Part shown: positions 56,705 to 64,000 of the stretch, piece after piece
Position numbering within the stretch: position 1 is the first letter of the stretch
Layout: every line of letters starts with the position of its first letter
From: Tritrichomonas musculus
Taxonomy: Eukaryota; Parabasalia; Tritrichomonadida; Tritrichomonadidae
Assembly: GCA_039105265.1 (NCBI GenBank)
Contig: JAPFFF010000056.1
Coordinates: 1,043,706-1,107,705 of the forward strand
DNA: 64,000 nucleotides
Direction: 5' to 3'
Position numbers and translations under genes: made by a program
The notes under the pieces: model-generated
Databases searched by the model: none
Told to the model about the DNA's origin: nothing
What the model saw: only the letters and a program-made list of their open reading frames with translations

Positions 56705-59700
56705 ATGACAACAACTATTAGAGCGAATCCTAACAGATTAATGGAGATTTATAATCTCTTAACGAATGGTAAAGAAACGTTTAAAGAATTCTCTAAAAAG
56801 AATGGGGATCGGAGTAAAGAAATATTAAATGAGTATATTATACAAAAAGTGAAAGAAAATGGTTATGATGGGAAATTGAATGGGGATTCAATATTTTGGT
56901 TCGTTAAAGGTTTAACTCATTCAAATCTCCCTCAATATTTAAATCAACCTCCTCCAGAAAAAGAATTTACTGAACCCCCACCATCGACACCAATTGAGCC
57001 AGAAAAATCAAATTTACGTGAAATAATTGCAAATGCACCACCAAATGTACCTTTGAGAAAATTAATGCCCGTTAGTGAACAAAATGTACCTTTGAGAAAA
57101 TTAGTTCCACCTCCTGAGCCAAAATCAAATGAATATGAACCAAAAAGACCAACTGATCCTTATTTCTTAAATATTCAGAATTCAATTAGACCTCATTCAA
57201 AAGATGATTCATTTATTCAATTCATGAAAATTAATAATGAAAATGATCAAGATAGAATTGTTGATGGTTATATAAAAATGTTAAATGATTCACCAACTGA
57301 TTGGAGAATTAATTTTGAACAATTAAATGATTATGGTCGAAAGAAATTATTTCCATTCTTACGAAAGAAATTTGAAAATGAAATAGGTGAATTAGCTGCA
57401 ACAGAAAAATATAAATTATCTTATTCAGTTGGAGGTCAATGGCATTCTGTACCTTTAAATGGAAAAACTTATGAAGAATTATTAAAGAATTTAACAGAAG
57501 AGAATTTCATTTATCAAATTGAAAAGAATCCAGGTTGGGAATATGATTTAGAAGGTCAAAGATTACCTGAATTTTCATTATTTTCTCAAATCAAATTTAG
57601 TATATTAAAACATCCAAAACATAAAAATACAGTCGATGGAGGATTCTTTAAATATTTATTAAAACCTGGTTGTCCAAAAGTATTAATTGATTACCTGACA
57701 AGGCTTCAAATATTTGATAGTTTAATTAATGAAAAGACAAAGAAAATAAAAGAAGAATTAAATGATTGTTGTTTCATTTATGCTTTACAACAAACTGGAA
57801 ATTATTCAGAATCATTATTAAATCAAATTAGATTAAGGATTCAAAATAGATATTTATCACAAAGTAGTATTAATCATTTATGTGAAGAATTTAATATTCA
57901 TCTTAATTTAACTTATATTGATGATAATTCTGTTGCTCAAAAACAATCTGTACGTTCAATGGATAAAGGTAAAAGAAAAACATATATGGGTATACAAAAA
58001 GCTGAACCAGAACGAACTCATAAATTCAATGTATATCAAAAACATTATTTCATCGAAGAAAAGACACCATTTACATATTATTATATCAAAAATATTGAAA
58101 AGTTAGATGAAGACAAATATAATAAAGATTGGATTACAGATCATTGGACAAAAGGTAGATCATTTATAACTTCTTCAAACTTGATTAGAGAATTATTTAA
58201 GAAAAATTATTTCATTCCAATTAATTATTCACAAGAACATTTATTACATTCAATATTTTATAATGAAATTGATCAAGATATTTCAAATACTACATTAGAA
58301 TATAAAGATGAATATTGTTGTAAATTAATTGAACCAAAAACAAAAATAATCAAACAAGTAGAAACTTCTTATTGGTTTTGTGATTTTGAATCTGATACAA
58401 GTTCAAAAATTCATATTCCATTCTTATGTTGTTTACATTCATTAGATGGGAAAATTAAGAAAGAATTCTTAGGTGAAAAATGTAATATAAATCTATTGAA
58501 ATATTTACCTACTGATTCAATTTGTTATTTTCATAATTTGGCTTATGATATTAGAATGATTTTACAAAACAATAATCAAAATATAAAAATATTATCATCA
58601 ATTATTAAAGGAAATCAATGTTTTAATATGACTTTGAAATTTGAGAACAAAAAGATAACATTTAAAGATAGTTATCCAATTTTCTCTTGCAAGCTATCAA
58701 ATCTACCATTAATGTTTAATATTCCTTGTGAAAAAGAAATTTTCCCATACAAATATTATACATTTGAAAGATTAAGAACAAATAAAGGTCAAATTAATGA
58801 AGCAGGTAAAGAAGAAGATAAAACATGGACTGAACAAGATTATCAATTATTTCGTTCAAATATTAACAAAATTAAGGGATGCCGTTTAAATAATAATGAA
58901 TTTGATATGTGGAAATATGCATTATTTTATTGTCATCAAGATGTTCGAATATTAAGAGAAAGTTTTGTTAAATTTAGACAAGGTTTCATTCAAGATTTCA
59001 AAATCGATCCATTCAAATATATTTCAATTTCTTCTTTAGCTAATGATGTATTTAATCATAAAGTTTATTATGGTCATGATTTATATTCAGTAGGTGGAAT
59101 TGTTAGGAAATTTTGTTCATATGCTGTTTATGGAGGTAGATGTATGACTGCTTATAACAAAAAGTGGCATATCTCTGAAAAATTAGCAGATTTTGACGCA
59201 GTTAGTTTATATCCTTCAGCAATTCATAGATTATATACCGTTCAAGGAAAACCAGTAGTAATATCCAAAACTGAATTAAATTATGAATTTTTATCAAAAC
59301 AAGGTGCATATATAGTAGAAATTTTAGTTACTGGAATTCATAAACATTATCCATTTCCATTAATCGTTAAGAAAACAAAAGATGGTAACCTTAATGATGA
59401 TAAATTCGATAAACCTTTCAAAATGATTGTCGATAATATTTATTTAGAAGATCTCATTGAATTTCAAAAAATAGATTTCGAATTAATAAGAGGTTATTAT
59501 TGGCCTGGAAAAAGAGAATATCATATCCAAAAAGAAATTCAAAAAATATTTGAGAAAAGATTAGAATATAAAAGTCAAGACAATCCTTTACAAAATTTAT
59601 ATAAATTAATTATGAATAGTTGTTATGGTAAAACCATTGAAAGACCTATTGAAAAAGATTTTAAATACATTAATGATCAAGATACTTTAGATAATTATTG

Positions 59701-60364
59701 GATCAAAAATTATAACAAAATTGTTGAAGATATTGAATTACAAAATAATATGCATGCTGTTAGAATATTGAGACCAATTGATAAACATTTTAATTTTTCA
59801 TTATTAGGTATTCATGTATTAAGTATGTCAAAAAGAATCATGAATGAAGTGATGTGTCTTGCATTTGATATTGGTTGCCATATTTATTATCAGGATACTG
59901 ATTCAATGCATATTGAAATAAATGATTTACCAAAATTACAAAAAGCTTATAAAGAAAAATATAATCGAGAACTCATAGGTAAATATTTAGGTCAATTCCA
60001 TTCAGATTTTCCAACTATAAATGGTCACAAAGAAATGCCAGAATCAATTGAATCATACTTTTTGATGAAAAAGATGTATATTGATAAGTTACAAGATTCT
60101 ACAGGTGAAATTGATTATATGACTCGTGGGAAAGGATTAACTGAACAATCTATTAAATATGCTTATAAGAATGAATTTGATAATGATCCAATGAAATTAT
60201 ATAAATATTTATACGAAGGGAATCAACAAACATTTGATCTTACAAAAGGTCAACCATGTTTCCAAATGAATAAAAATATGACTGTATCAACCTTAAATGA
60301 ATTCAAAAGAAGAATATCAACACCATATAAAGAAGGAAAGAGAGAAAAATATTTTGAATATTAA
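56705..60364 (+). CDS. Protein-primed family B DNA polymerase of the Polinton
   Basis: 1219 residues. Replicates the element using a protein primer. The exonuclease half has FCDFESDT (about 559) and CYFHNLAYDIRM. The polymerase half has DFDAVSLYPSAI (about 829, motif A with the SLYP form), LIMNSCYGKTIERP (about 969, motif B) and YYQDTDSMHIE (about 1063, motif C). Long insertions between motifs A and B are typical of protein-primed members. The first 450 residues include a Pro-rich linker (PPPEKEFTEPPPSTP) and a region that may supply the terminal protein or an OTU-like fold (DCCFIYALQQTGNYSES). The frame looks whole. Confidence 0.93.
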   Translation: MTTTIRANPNRLMEIYNLLTNGKETFKEFSKKNGDRSKEILNEYIIQKVKENGYDGKLNGDSIFWFVKGLTHSNLPQYLNQPPPEKEFTEPPPSTPIEPEKSNLREIIANAPPNVPLRKLMPVSEQNVPLRKLVPPPEPKSNEYEPKRPTDPYFLNIQNSIRPHSKDDSFIQFMKINNENDQDRIVDGYIKMLNDSPTDWRINFEQLNDYGRKKLFPFLRKKFENEIGELAATEKYKLSYSVGGQWHSVPLNGKTYEELLKNLTEENFIYQIEKNPGWEYDLEGQRLPEFSLFSQIKFSILKHPKHKNTVDGGFFKYLLKPGCPKVLIDYLTRLQIFDSLINEKTKKIKEELNDCCFIYALQQTGNYSESLLNQIRLRIQNRYLSQSSINHLCEEFNIHLNLTYIDDNSVAQKQSVRSMDKGKRKTYMGIQKAEPERTHKFNVYQKHYFIEEKTPFTYYYIKNIEKLDEDKYNKDWITDHWTKGRSFITSSNLIRELFKKNYFIPINYSQEHLLHSIFYNEIDQDISNTTLEYKDEYCCKLIEPKTKIIKQVETSYWFCDFESDTSSKIHIPFLCCLHSLDGKIKKEFLGEKCNINLLKYLPTDSICYFHNLAYDIRMILQNNNQNIKILSSIIKGNQCFNMTLKFENKKITFKDSYPIFSCKLSNLPLMFNIPCEKEIFPYKYYTFERLRTNKGQINEAGKEEDKTWTEQDYQLFRSNINKIKGCRLNNNEFDMWKYALFYCHQDVRILRESFVKFRQGFIQDFKIDPFKYISISSLANDVFNHKVYYGHDLYSVGGIVRKFCSYAVYGGRCMTAYNKKWHISEKLADFDAVSLYPSAIHRLYTVQGKPVVISKTELNYEFLSKQGAYIVEILVTGIHKHYPFPLIVKKTKDGNLNDDKFDKPFKMIVDNIYLEDLIEFQKIDFELIRGYYWPGKREYHIQKEIQKIFEKRLEYKSQDNPLQNLYKLIMNSCYGKTIERPIEKDFKYINDQDTLDNYWIKNYNKIVEDIELQNNMHAVRILRPIDKHFNFSLLGIHVLSMSKRIMNEVMCLAFDIGCHIYYQDTDSMHIEINDLPKLQKAYKEKYNRELIGKYLGQFHSDFPTINGHKEMPESIESYFLMKKMYIDKLQDSTGEIDYMTRGKGLTEQSIKYAYKNEFDNDPMKLYKYLYEGNQQTFDLTKGQPCFQMNKNMTVSTLNEFKRRISTPYKEGKREKYFEY

Positions 60365-60374
60365 TGATTGTTTA

Positions 60375-60542
60375 CTAACCCAATATATTTAACCAAAAGT
60401 AGAGAAGGTTCAAGCAAATGTTAATAATTACGATCATAACAACAATCCATAAACACCAATTCGGAGGTGGAGAATCACAACAATAATCATCGTTGTGGTC
60501 AATTCTTTCACTTTGAGATTGATCAATTAAAGGTTCAGACAT
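60375..60542 (-). CDS. Small single-pass membrane protein of the Polinton
   Basis: A 55-residue frame on the minus strand: MSEPLIDQSQSERIDHNDDY, then CCDSPPPNW, a hydrophobic helix (LWIVVMIVIINICLNLLYF) and a short end. A full promoter module (CGGTTTTGACAGACCATT) lies directly before its ATG, shared with the gene at 60593, which is the main reason to believe it. A CC-PPP segment before the helix suggests lipidation or disulfides. Confidence 0.6.
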   Translation of the reverse strand: MSEPLIDQSQSERIDHNDDYCCDSPPPNWCLWIVVMIVIINICLNLLYFWLNILG

Positions 60543-60592
60543 TTAAAAAAATGGTCTGTCAAAACCGATCTAACCGTTTTCATTTTTTATTT
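60543..60592. promoter_or_regulatory. Bidirectional promoter, class I (-) and class II (+)
   Basis: The minus strand reads CGGTTTTGACAGACCATTTT toward 60542. The plus strand reads AACCGTTTTCATTTTTTATT toward the ATG at 60593. Layout matches 51427-51476 and 55174-55211. Confidence 0.75.
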
Positions 60593-60853
60593 ATGTTATT
60601 TGTATTAATATTGTTACCAATAATTGATGCTTTGTCAAATCTCCATCCTTCGAAGGAAGATTTTTTCAAATATCTACATGATTTAAATGATATGAATAGG
60701 GAAGCCAGAGAACTTCGAGAAGCGATTCGAGGTAGCGAGCATTTCATTTTTAAGAAAAAGGAAAGTCTTCAAAGTGTGGAAGAGAGAATCAAGAAAATGA
60801 AAGAAAGAATCCAAGAGTACATCAAAAATAACCCCCATGACTTTGATCTTTGA
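60593..60853 (+). CDS. Small secreted-type coiled-coil Polinton protein
   Basis: 86 residues from the ATG after the promoter. A signal peptide (MLFVLILLPIIDALSNLHPS) is followed by a coiled coil (MNREARELREAIRGSEHFIF, then VEERIKKMKERIQEYI). The plan is like that of 52266-52616. Upstream in-frame codons lie inside the promoter and on top of the minus-strand gene, so they are not used. Confidence 0.6.
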   Translation: MLFVLILLPIIDALSNLHPSKEDFFKYLHDLNDMNREARELREAIRGSEHFIFKKKESLQSVEERIKKMKERIQEYIKNNPHDFDL

Positions 60854-60909
60854 GAATAAACAATAAGCTTTTTTAATTTTTTTAATTTTTTATTTTGTCT
60901 CAAAAATAT

Positions 60910-61236
60910 ATGACAAAGACTAGGATCCGTTGGAATACTCAAAAAGTGAGAGAAGAAATGGCTAAAGAAAATTGTATATTATTAGATGATTACAAAAGAG
61001 GAGATATTCGTATTCATTATTTATATGAAGGTAATGAATTTTCAGTAAGGTGGTCAGATTGGATGAAAAAAGATAGGCCATCAAGACCACATTTGAAAGG
61101 AGGAAATAGAAAAATAACAAAATCAAAGAGTGTTGATAACTTAAATAAAACTTTTGAAGATCCTGAAAATGGAGAAGAGGAAAATGAAAATGAAGAAGAT
61201 TTTAATGAGATAGAAAATGAATTACATCAAGAATGA
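60910..61236 (+). CDS. Small basic-to-acidic Polinton protein, unknown
   Basis: 108 residues from the first true ATG (MTKTRIRWNTQKVREEMAKE). The N-terminal half is folded-looking (YKRGDIRIHYLYEGNEFSVR), then a basic stretch and an acidic tail. Family not recognised. Confidence 0.5.
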   Translation: MTKTRIRWNTQKVREEMAKENCILLDDYKRGDIRIHYLYEGNEFSVRWSDWMKKDRPSRPHLKGGNRKITKSKSVDNLNKTFEDPENGEEENENEEDFNEIENELHQE

Positions 61237-61329
61237 ACTCATTAATATGTTAGAGCAATTTATATTAGAGAAGTTAGAGTTGGAAATAGGTTTGATGTGA
61301 ACTTTTTCTAGAATTTTGCAAAATCAAAA

Positions 61330-61503
61330 ATGCCACCAAAAAGAACGAAAATGTCAAAAATCCCGCCAGAATTATTGTATTTAATCGAAAAACAAATAAG
61401 AAAAAGAAGCAAACCAACACGAAAAACAACAACAACACCAAGAAAAGCGAGATCAAATAAAGGAATCAAAAGATCAGGAGTAAAAAGAACAAGAAAAAGA
61501 TAA
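61330..61503 (+). CDS. Very basic 57-residue protein (virion DNA-condensing type?)
   Basis: A short frame, MPPKRTKMSKIPPELLYLIE, then a Lys/Arg/Thr-rich tail (RKRSKPTRKTTTTPRKARS, ending VKRTRKR). The size and charge recall the small basic core proteins of adenoviruses and Polintons that neutralise packaged DNA. This is inference from composition and from its place at the head of a block of Lys-rich genes. Confidence 0.5.
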   Translation: MPPKRTKMSKIPPELLYLIEKQIRKRSKPTRKTTTTPRKARSNKGIKRSGVKRTRKR

Positions 61504-61559
61504 AAAAAGAAAAAATATTTTTATTTTTTGATAATTTAATGAAAAATCAAAAATAAACA

Positions 61560-62075
61560 ATGTCAGAAAATGCAGTAAAGAAAGTTGTCGAGGCAGTTGG
61601 AGCAGCAGCAGAAGCAGGTGCAGCAGCAAAAGGATCACCACTACCTAAATTTAAACCTATAAATAAGAAAGCAGGAACAGTAAAGAAAAAACAAGGGCCA
61701 CCACTACCTAAATTTAAACCTATAAATAAGAAAGCAGGGACAGTTAAGAAAAAAACCACAGCTGCACCAAAAAGACGTCAAGCAGCAGCAGCAATGGATT
61801 TATCTCATAGATCAAAAGAAGAATTGCAAGCTTTCTGTTTGGCCCAAAAAATTCGTATTGAACCAACTTATACCAAGGAAAAATTAGAAAATCTTATTCA
61901 ACGTTGGGCTAAAACAGGATATACAAATCCAAAAAGAGCAAGTGCAAAACCACCAAAGGCACCAAAAATGACGAAAAGTGGAAAACCAAGAAAAACAAGA
62001 TCAGATAAAGGAAAAACACATAAGACAAGACCAAATAGAGTTGCAAGACTTTATTATGGCCCAAAAGAAAAATAA
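61560..62075 (+). CDS. Lys-rich Polinton protein with SAP-like motif
   Basis: 171 residues. Two copies of PLPKFKPINKKAGTVKKK lie at about 24-60, followed by a SAP/Rho-N-like helical pair (SHRSKEELQAFCLAQKIRIE, then YTKEKLENLIQRWAKTGY) and a basic tail. SAP-like motifs bind DNA. Probably a DNA-packaging or core protein of the element. Confidence 0.6.
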   Translation: MSENAVKKVVEAVGAAAEAGAAAKGSPLPKFKPINKKAGTVKKKQGPPLPKFKPINKKAGTVKKKTTAAPKRRQAAAAMDLSHRSKEELQAFCLAQKIRIEPTYTKEKLENLIQRWAKTGYTNPKRASAKPPKAPKMTKSGKPRKTRSDKGKTHKTRPNRVARLYYGPKEK

Positions 62076-62104
62076 ATAAATCATAATTATTTTTACAAGT
62101 ATAA

Positions 62105-63088
62105 ATGTCAAAAAAAGTAAATACAAAACGATCAAATACAACACCAGAAGCGAAAAAATTAATGAAACAAATATCAAATGCCAAAATGAGAACAGATGTT
62201 GGAAAAGGAGATAGTTATTCTTTTACTGATGATAGATATTATAGAATCAAAACAGTTGATAATTTGGTTCATGTAATCAAAGGAGTTCATGAATATGTTT
62301 TTACTCCAAGAGAATGGGCAAAAAGGAAAAAAGGAACAAAAATTGTAGCTCAAGAAGTCAAAAAAGCTCATTCTGATGACCTGAATGCAGCATTAGCTTG
62401 GAAACGAAAAAAGAAAGCAGGAGAGAAAAAACAAGAGAAGATGGAATGGGTACTCAAAGGAGGAATTCCACCACAGTTACAGTCGAAAGAAAATGAGCCA
62501 AAGCCAAAAAAGGCGAAAGAAAATGAGCCAAAGCCAAAAAAGGCGAAAGAAAATGAGCCAAAGCCAAAAAAGAAAAAGCCAAAAAAGGCGAAAGAAAATG
62601 AGCCAAAGCCAAAAAGAACAAGAGCAAATGTTCCTAGAGCAAAAGATTTTGTTGATGCGAAAGAGAAGAAAAGATTAGATAAAATAAATAAAATGATAGC
62701 TAAATATGGTGAAATACCAAAAGCTAAAAGAATTGAAAAATTACAAAAATTAGGATATAATGTAGATAACAATACAGATGACGAAAAATTAAATATCTGG
62801 TTACATGAAGCAGATTGTATTCAAAAAGGTAAATATCGATATTTATCTTATGGAACTTTATTTAATACAATTCAATCAAAAAAATTTCAAAAAATTCAAC
62901 TTAATCCAATTCCACCAGATGCAACAAGAATGGATTTAGTTCAAACAATGTATGATATAGCAAAAGGGAAATTTGGTAAAGAAGTAAAAAAGACGAAGAC
63001 AAGAGCAAATGTTCCTAGAGCAAAAGATTTTGTTGAAGCGAAAGAGAAGAAACAAACAAAAAAGAATTCTCAAAAATGGACTCATTGA
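62105..63088 (+). CDS. Large Lys-rich repeat protein of the Polinton
   Basis: 327 residues. The N-terminal 90 residues look folded (VDNLVHVIKGVHEYVFTPRE). The centre has about four copies of ENEPKPKKAK. TRANVPRAKDFVDAKEKK occurs before and after a second folded block (LQKLGYNVDNNTDDEKLNIW). The repeat-plus-basic plan fits a DNA-binding core protein. Confidence 0.6.
   Translation: MSKKVNTKRSNTTPEAKKLMKQISNAKMRTDVGKGDSYSFTDDRYYRIKTVDNLVHVIKGVHEYVFTPREWAKRKKGTKIVAQEVKKAHSDDLNAALAWKRKKKAGEKKQEKMEWVLKGGIPPQLQSKENEPKPKKAKENEPKPKKAKENEPKPKKKKPKKAKENEPKPKRTRANVPRAKDFVDAKEKKRLDKINKMIAKYGEIPKAKRIEKLQKLGYNVDNNTDDEKLNIWLHEADCIQKGKYRYLSYGTLFNTIQSKKFQKIQLNPIPPDATRMDLVQTMYDIAKGKFGKEVKKTKTRANVPRAKDFVEAKEKKQTKKNSQKWTH
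62486..62615. repeat. Tandem 30-base repeat encoding ENEPKPKKAK
   Basis: Near-identical units containing GAAAATGAGCCAAAGCCAAA, about four copies, the last interrupted by a short AAGCC insert. A single similar unit recurs at about 63225-63265 in the next gene. Confidence 0.8.
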
Positions 63089-63663
63089 GTAAAAATGATT
63101 TGTTTGATTTATTGAATCAAAATGGATATTTTGTCAATTTTAATTTATCGAAACAAGAATTAATTAAGCAATGTAAAGATAATGGAATAACCATGCCAAA
63201 ACAAAAACAACAGAGAAAACCAAAACCGAAAAAGGCGAAAGAAAATGAGCCAAAACCGAGAAAACCGCTATCTGAAGCAAAACAAAGAAATCAAGAATTG
63301 AGAGAAAAATATAAAGGAATTAAAATTGATAGTCTTCGAAGATTGTTAAGAAGAAATGGTATTGATTTTAATGAAACAATGAAAAGAAAAGATATTATTG
63401 AATTAATTGAATCAAATAATCTAGTATATAAAAAGAGAGAAAGAAAACAAAAACCAATAACCGAAACAAATGAGGCAGTAGGAACACCCATTCCTCCACC
63501 TCCACCACCAGTGAGCGTTAGCGAACCCAATCCACCAATAACAGAAACAAATGATGCAGTTGGTACTCAAACTCAAAGACCTCCGTTATCTAATCGATCA
63601 CAATATGCTCAAACAATAATGAAAAGATTAAATGGGGAAAAAAAAATTCCAGGAACAGAATAA
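63076..63663 (+). CDS. Lys-rich Polinton protein with SAP-like motifs
   Basis: 195 residues. SLSKNDLFDLLNQNGYFVNF and IDSLRRLLRRNGIDFNETMK are two SAP-like helix pairs, joined by a basic linker with KAKENEPKPRK as in the previous gene, and followed by a Pro-rich tail (TPIPPPPPPVSVSEP). It overlaps the previous gene by 13 bases. A related role in DNA binding is likely. Confidence 0.55.
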   Translation: MDSLSKNDLFDLLNQNGYFVNFNLSKQELIKQCKDNGITMPKQKQQRKPKPKKAKENEPKPRKPLSEAKQRNQELREKYKGIKIDSLRRLLRRNGIDFNETMKRKDIIELIESNNLVYKKRERKQKPITETNEAVGTPIPPPPPPVSVSEPNPPITETNDAVGTQTQRPPLSNRSQYAQTIMKRLNGEKKIPGTE

Positions 63664-64000
63664 TCACAAAGAAATATGAACCGAAAAAAATAAATTTACC
63701 TAACGTAGTTCATGTAAATCTTCCAATACAAAAACCAGAACCAAAACAAAAACAAAAACAAGTTATTACAACTCTTCCAAATAGTGAGAAATTCAAACAA
63801 AATATTATTCAAGATTCAATAAAACCAACAAAAACGGTTCAAAAAGAGTCACCGTTAAGAACTCAATATGATGATAATCCTGAATTTTATGATAATTATT
63901 TCGATAATCCACAATCTGATTTTGAAGATAATTATTTTGATAATCCACCATCTGAATTACCAAAACAAGAACCAATAGTCGAAATTGATTATAATTATGT
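63663..64000 (+). CDS. Open frame running off the window (Polinton, partial)
   Basis: An open frame without a clear start of its own: basic at first (YEPKKINLPNVVHVNLPIQK), then acidic repeats (NPEFYDNYFDNPQSDFEDNY). It continues past the window edge. Function unknown. Confidence 0.4.
   Translation, partial: MTKKYEPKKINLPNVVHVNLPIQKPEPKQKQKQVITTLPNSEKFKQNIIQDSIKPTKTVQKESPLRTQYDDNPEFYDNYFDNPQSDFEDNYFDNPPSELPKQEPIVEIDYNY

Larger units (their letters stand above)
42638..64000. mobile_element. Large Polinton (Maverick)/virus-like element, looks largely whole; right end beyond window
   Basis: More than 21 kb with densely packed genes on both strands: retroviral-type integrase, superfamily 3 helicase, protein-primed DNA polymerase B, KilA-N protein, a stalked membrane protein, many small coiled-coil proteins and a block of Lys-rich proteins. 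Integrase plus protein-primed polymerase is the defining Polinton pair. The left end is a guess: AGGTATG after TATGTC at 42638, with the same AGGTATG at the start of the older fragment at 33135. Capsid, ATPase and protease genes are not visible. Frames are long and promoters are conserved, with at most one or two doubtful junctions, so it looks recent. Confidence 0.8.

Overview
The window reads as nuclear DNA of a parabasalid flagellate, most likely a trichomonad close to Tritrichomonas or Trichomonas. The basis is a very AT-rich background, long coding frames with no recognised introns, BspA-type leucine-rich repeat (LRR_5) genes beside kinase genes, stop codons that run into TAAA (the trichomonad poly(A) signal), and Polinton (Maverick) DNA. 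The genus is inference; no rRNA or other species marker is present.

From 1 to about 31 kb the window is mainly host genes. In order: histone H3 (-); a ubiquitin-fold protein (+); a transposase-derived protein with a coiled coil and poly-Glu tail (-); a 2441-residue VPS13-type lipid transfer protein (+); a five-pass prominin-like membrane protein (-); tRNA-Asp(GUC) (-); a kinase plus coiled coil plus BspA gene spread over three frames (+); a BTB-like plus BspA gene split by one stop codon (-); a tomosyn/Lgl-type protein with a C-terminal R-SNARE and a Lys/Glu minisatellite (-); and an FCP1/SCP-type phosphatase (-). Several decayed stretches lie between them.

From about 31.9 to 42.6 kb the window is a graveyard of foreign DNA. 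It holds two unrelated remnants of DDE_1 (pogo/Tigger-like) DNA transposons, an old broken Polinton piece carrying an HNH endonuclease and an adenain/ULP1-like protease relic, a 363-bp terminal-inverted-repeat element, one intact CAMK-like kinase gene, and about 1.1 kb of GC-richer decayed bacterial DNA in which ribose-5-phosphate isomerase (RpiA) and a fructose-PTS EIIC signature can be read.

From about 42.6 kb to the end of the window lies most of a large, young-looking Polinton/virus-like element whose right end is outside the window. It encodes a retroviral-type integrase, a superfamily 3 helicase, a protein-primed family B DNA polymerase, a KilA-N protein, a signal-peptide and Ser-Pro-stalk membrane protein, a family of small coiled-coil proteins and a block of Lys-rich proteins. 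The capsid, packaging ATPase and protease genes expected of Polintons are not visible and may lie to the right. Its most striking feature is a small set of compact promoter modules, repeated many times and often bidirectional. They share the core TGTCAAAACCG (reverse CGGTTTTGACA) or other class-specific boxes, followed by an initiator-like TCAYTTTT just before the start codon. They look like expression classes of a virus-like genome adapted to trichomonad transcription.
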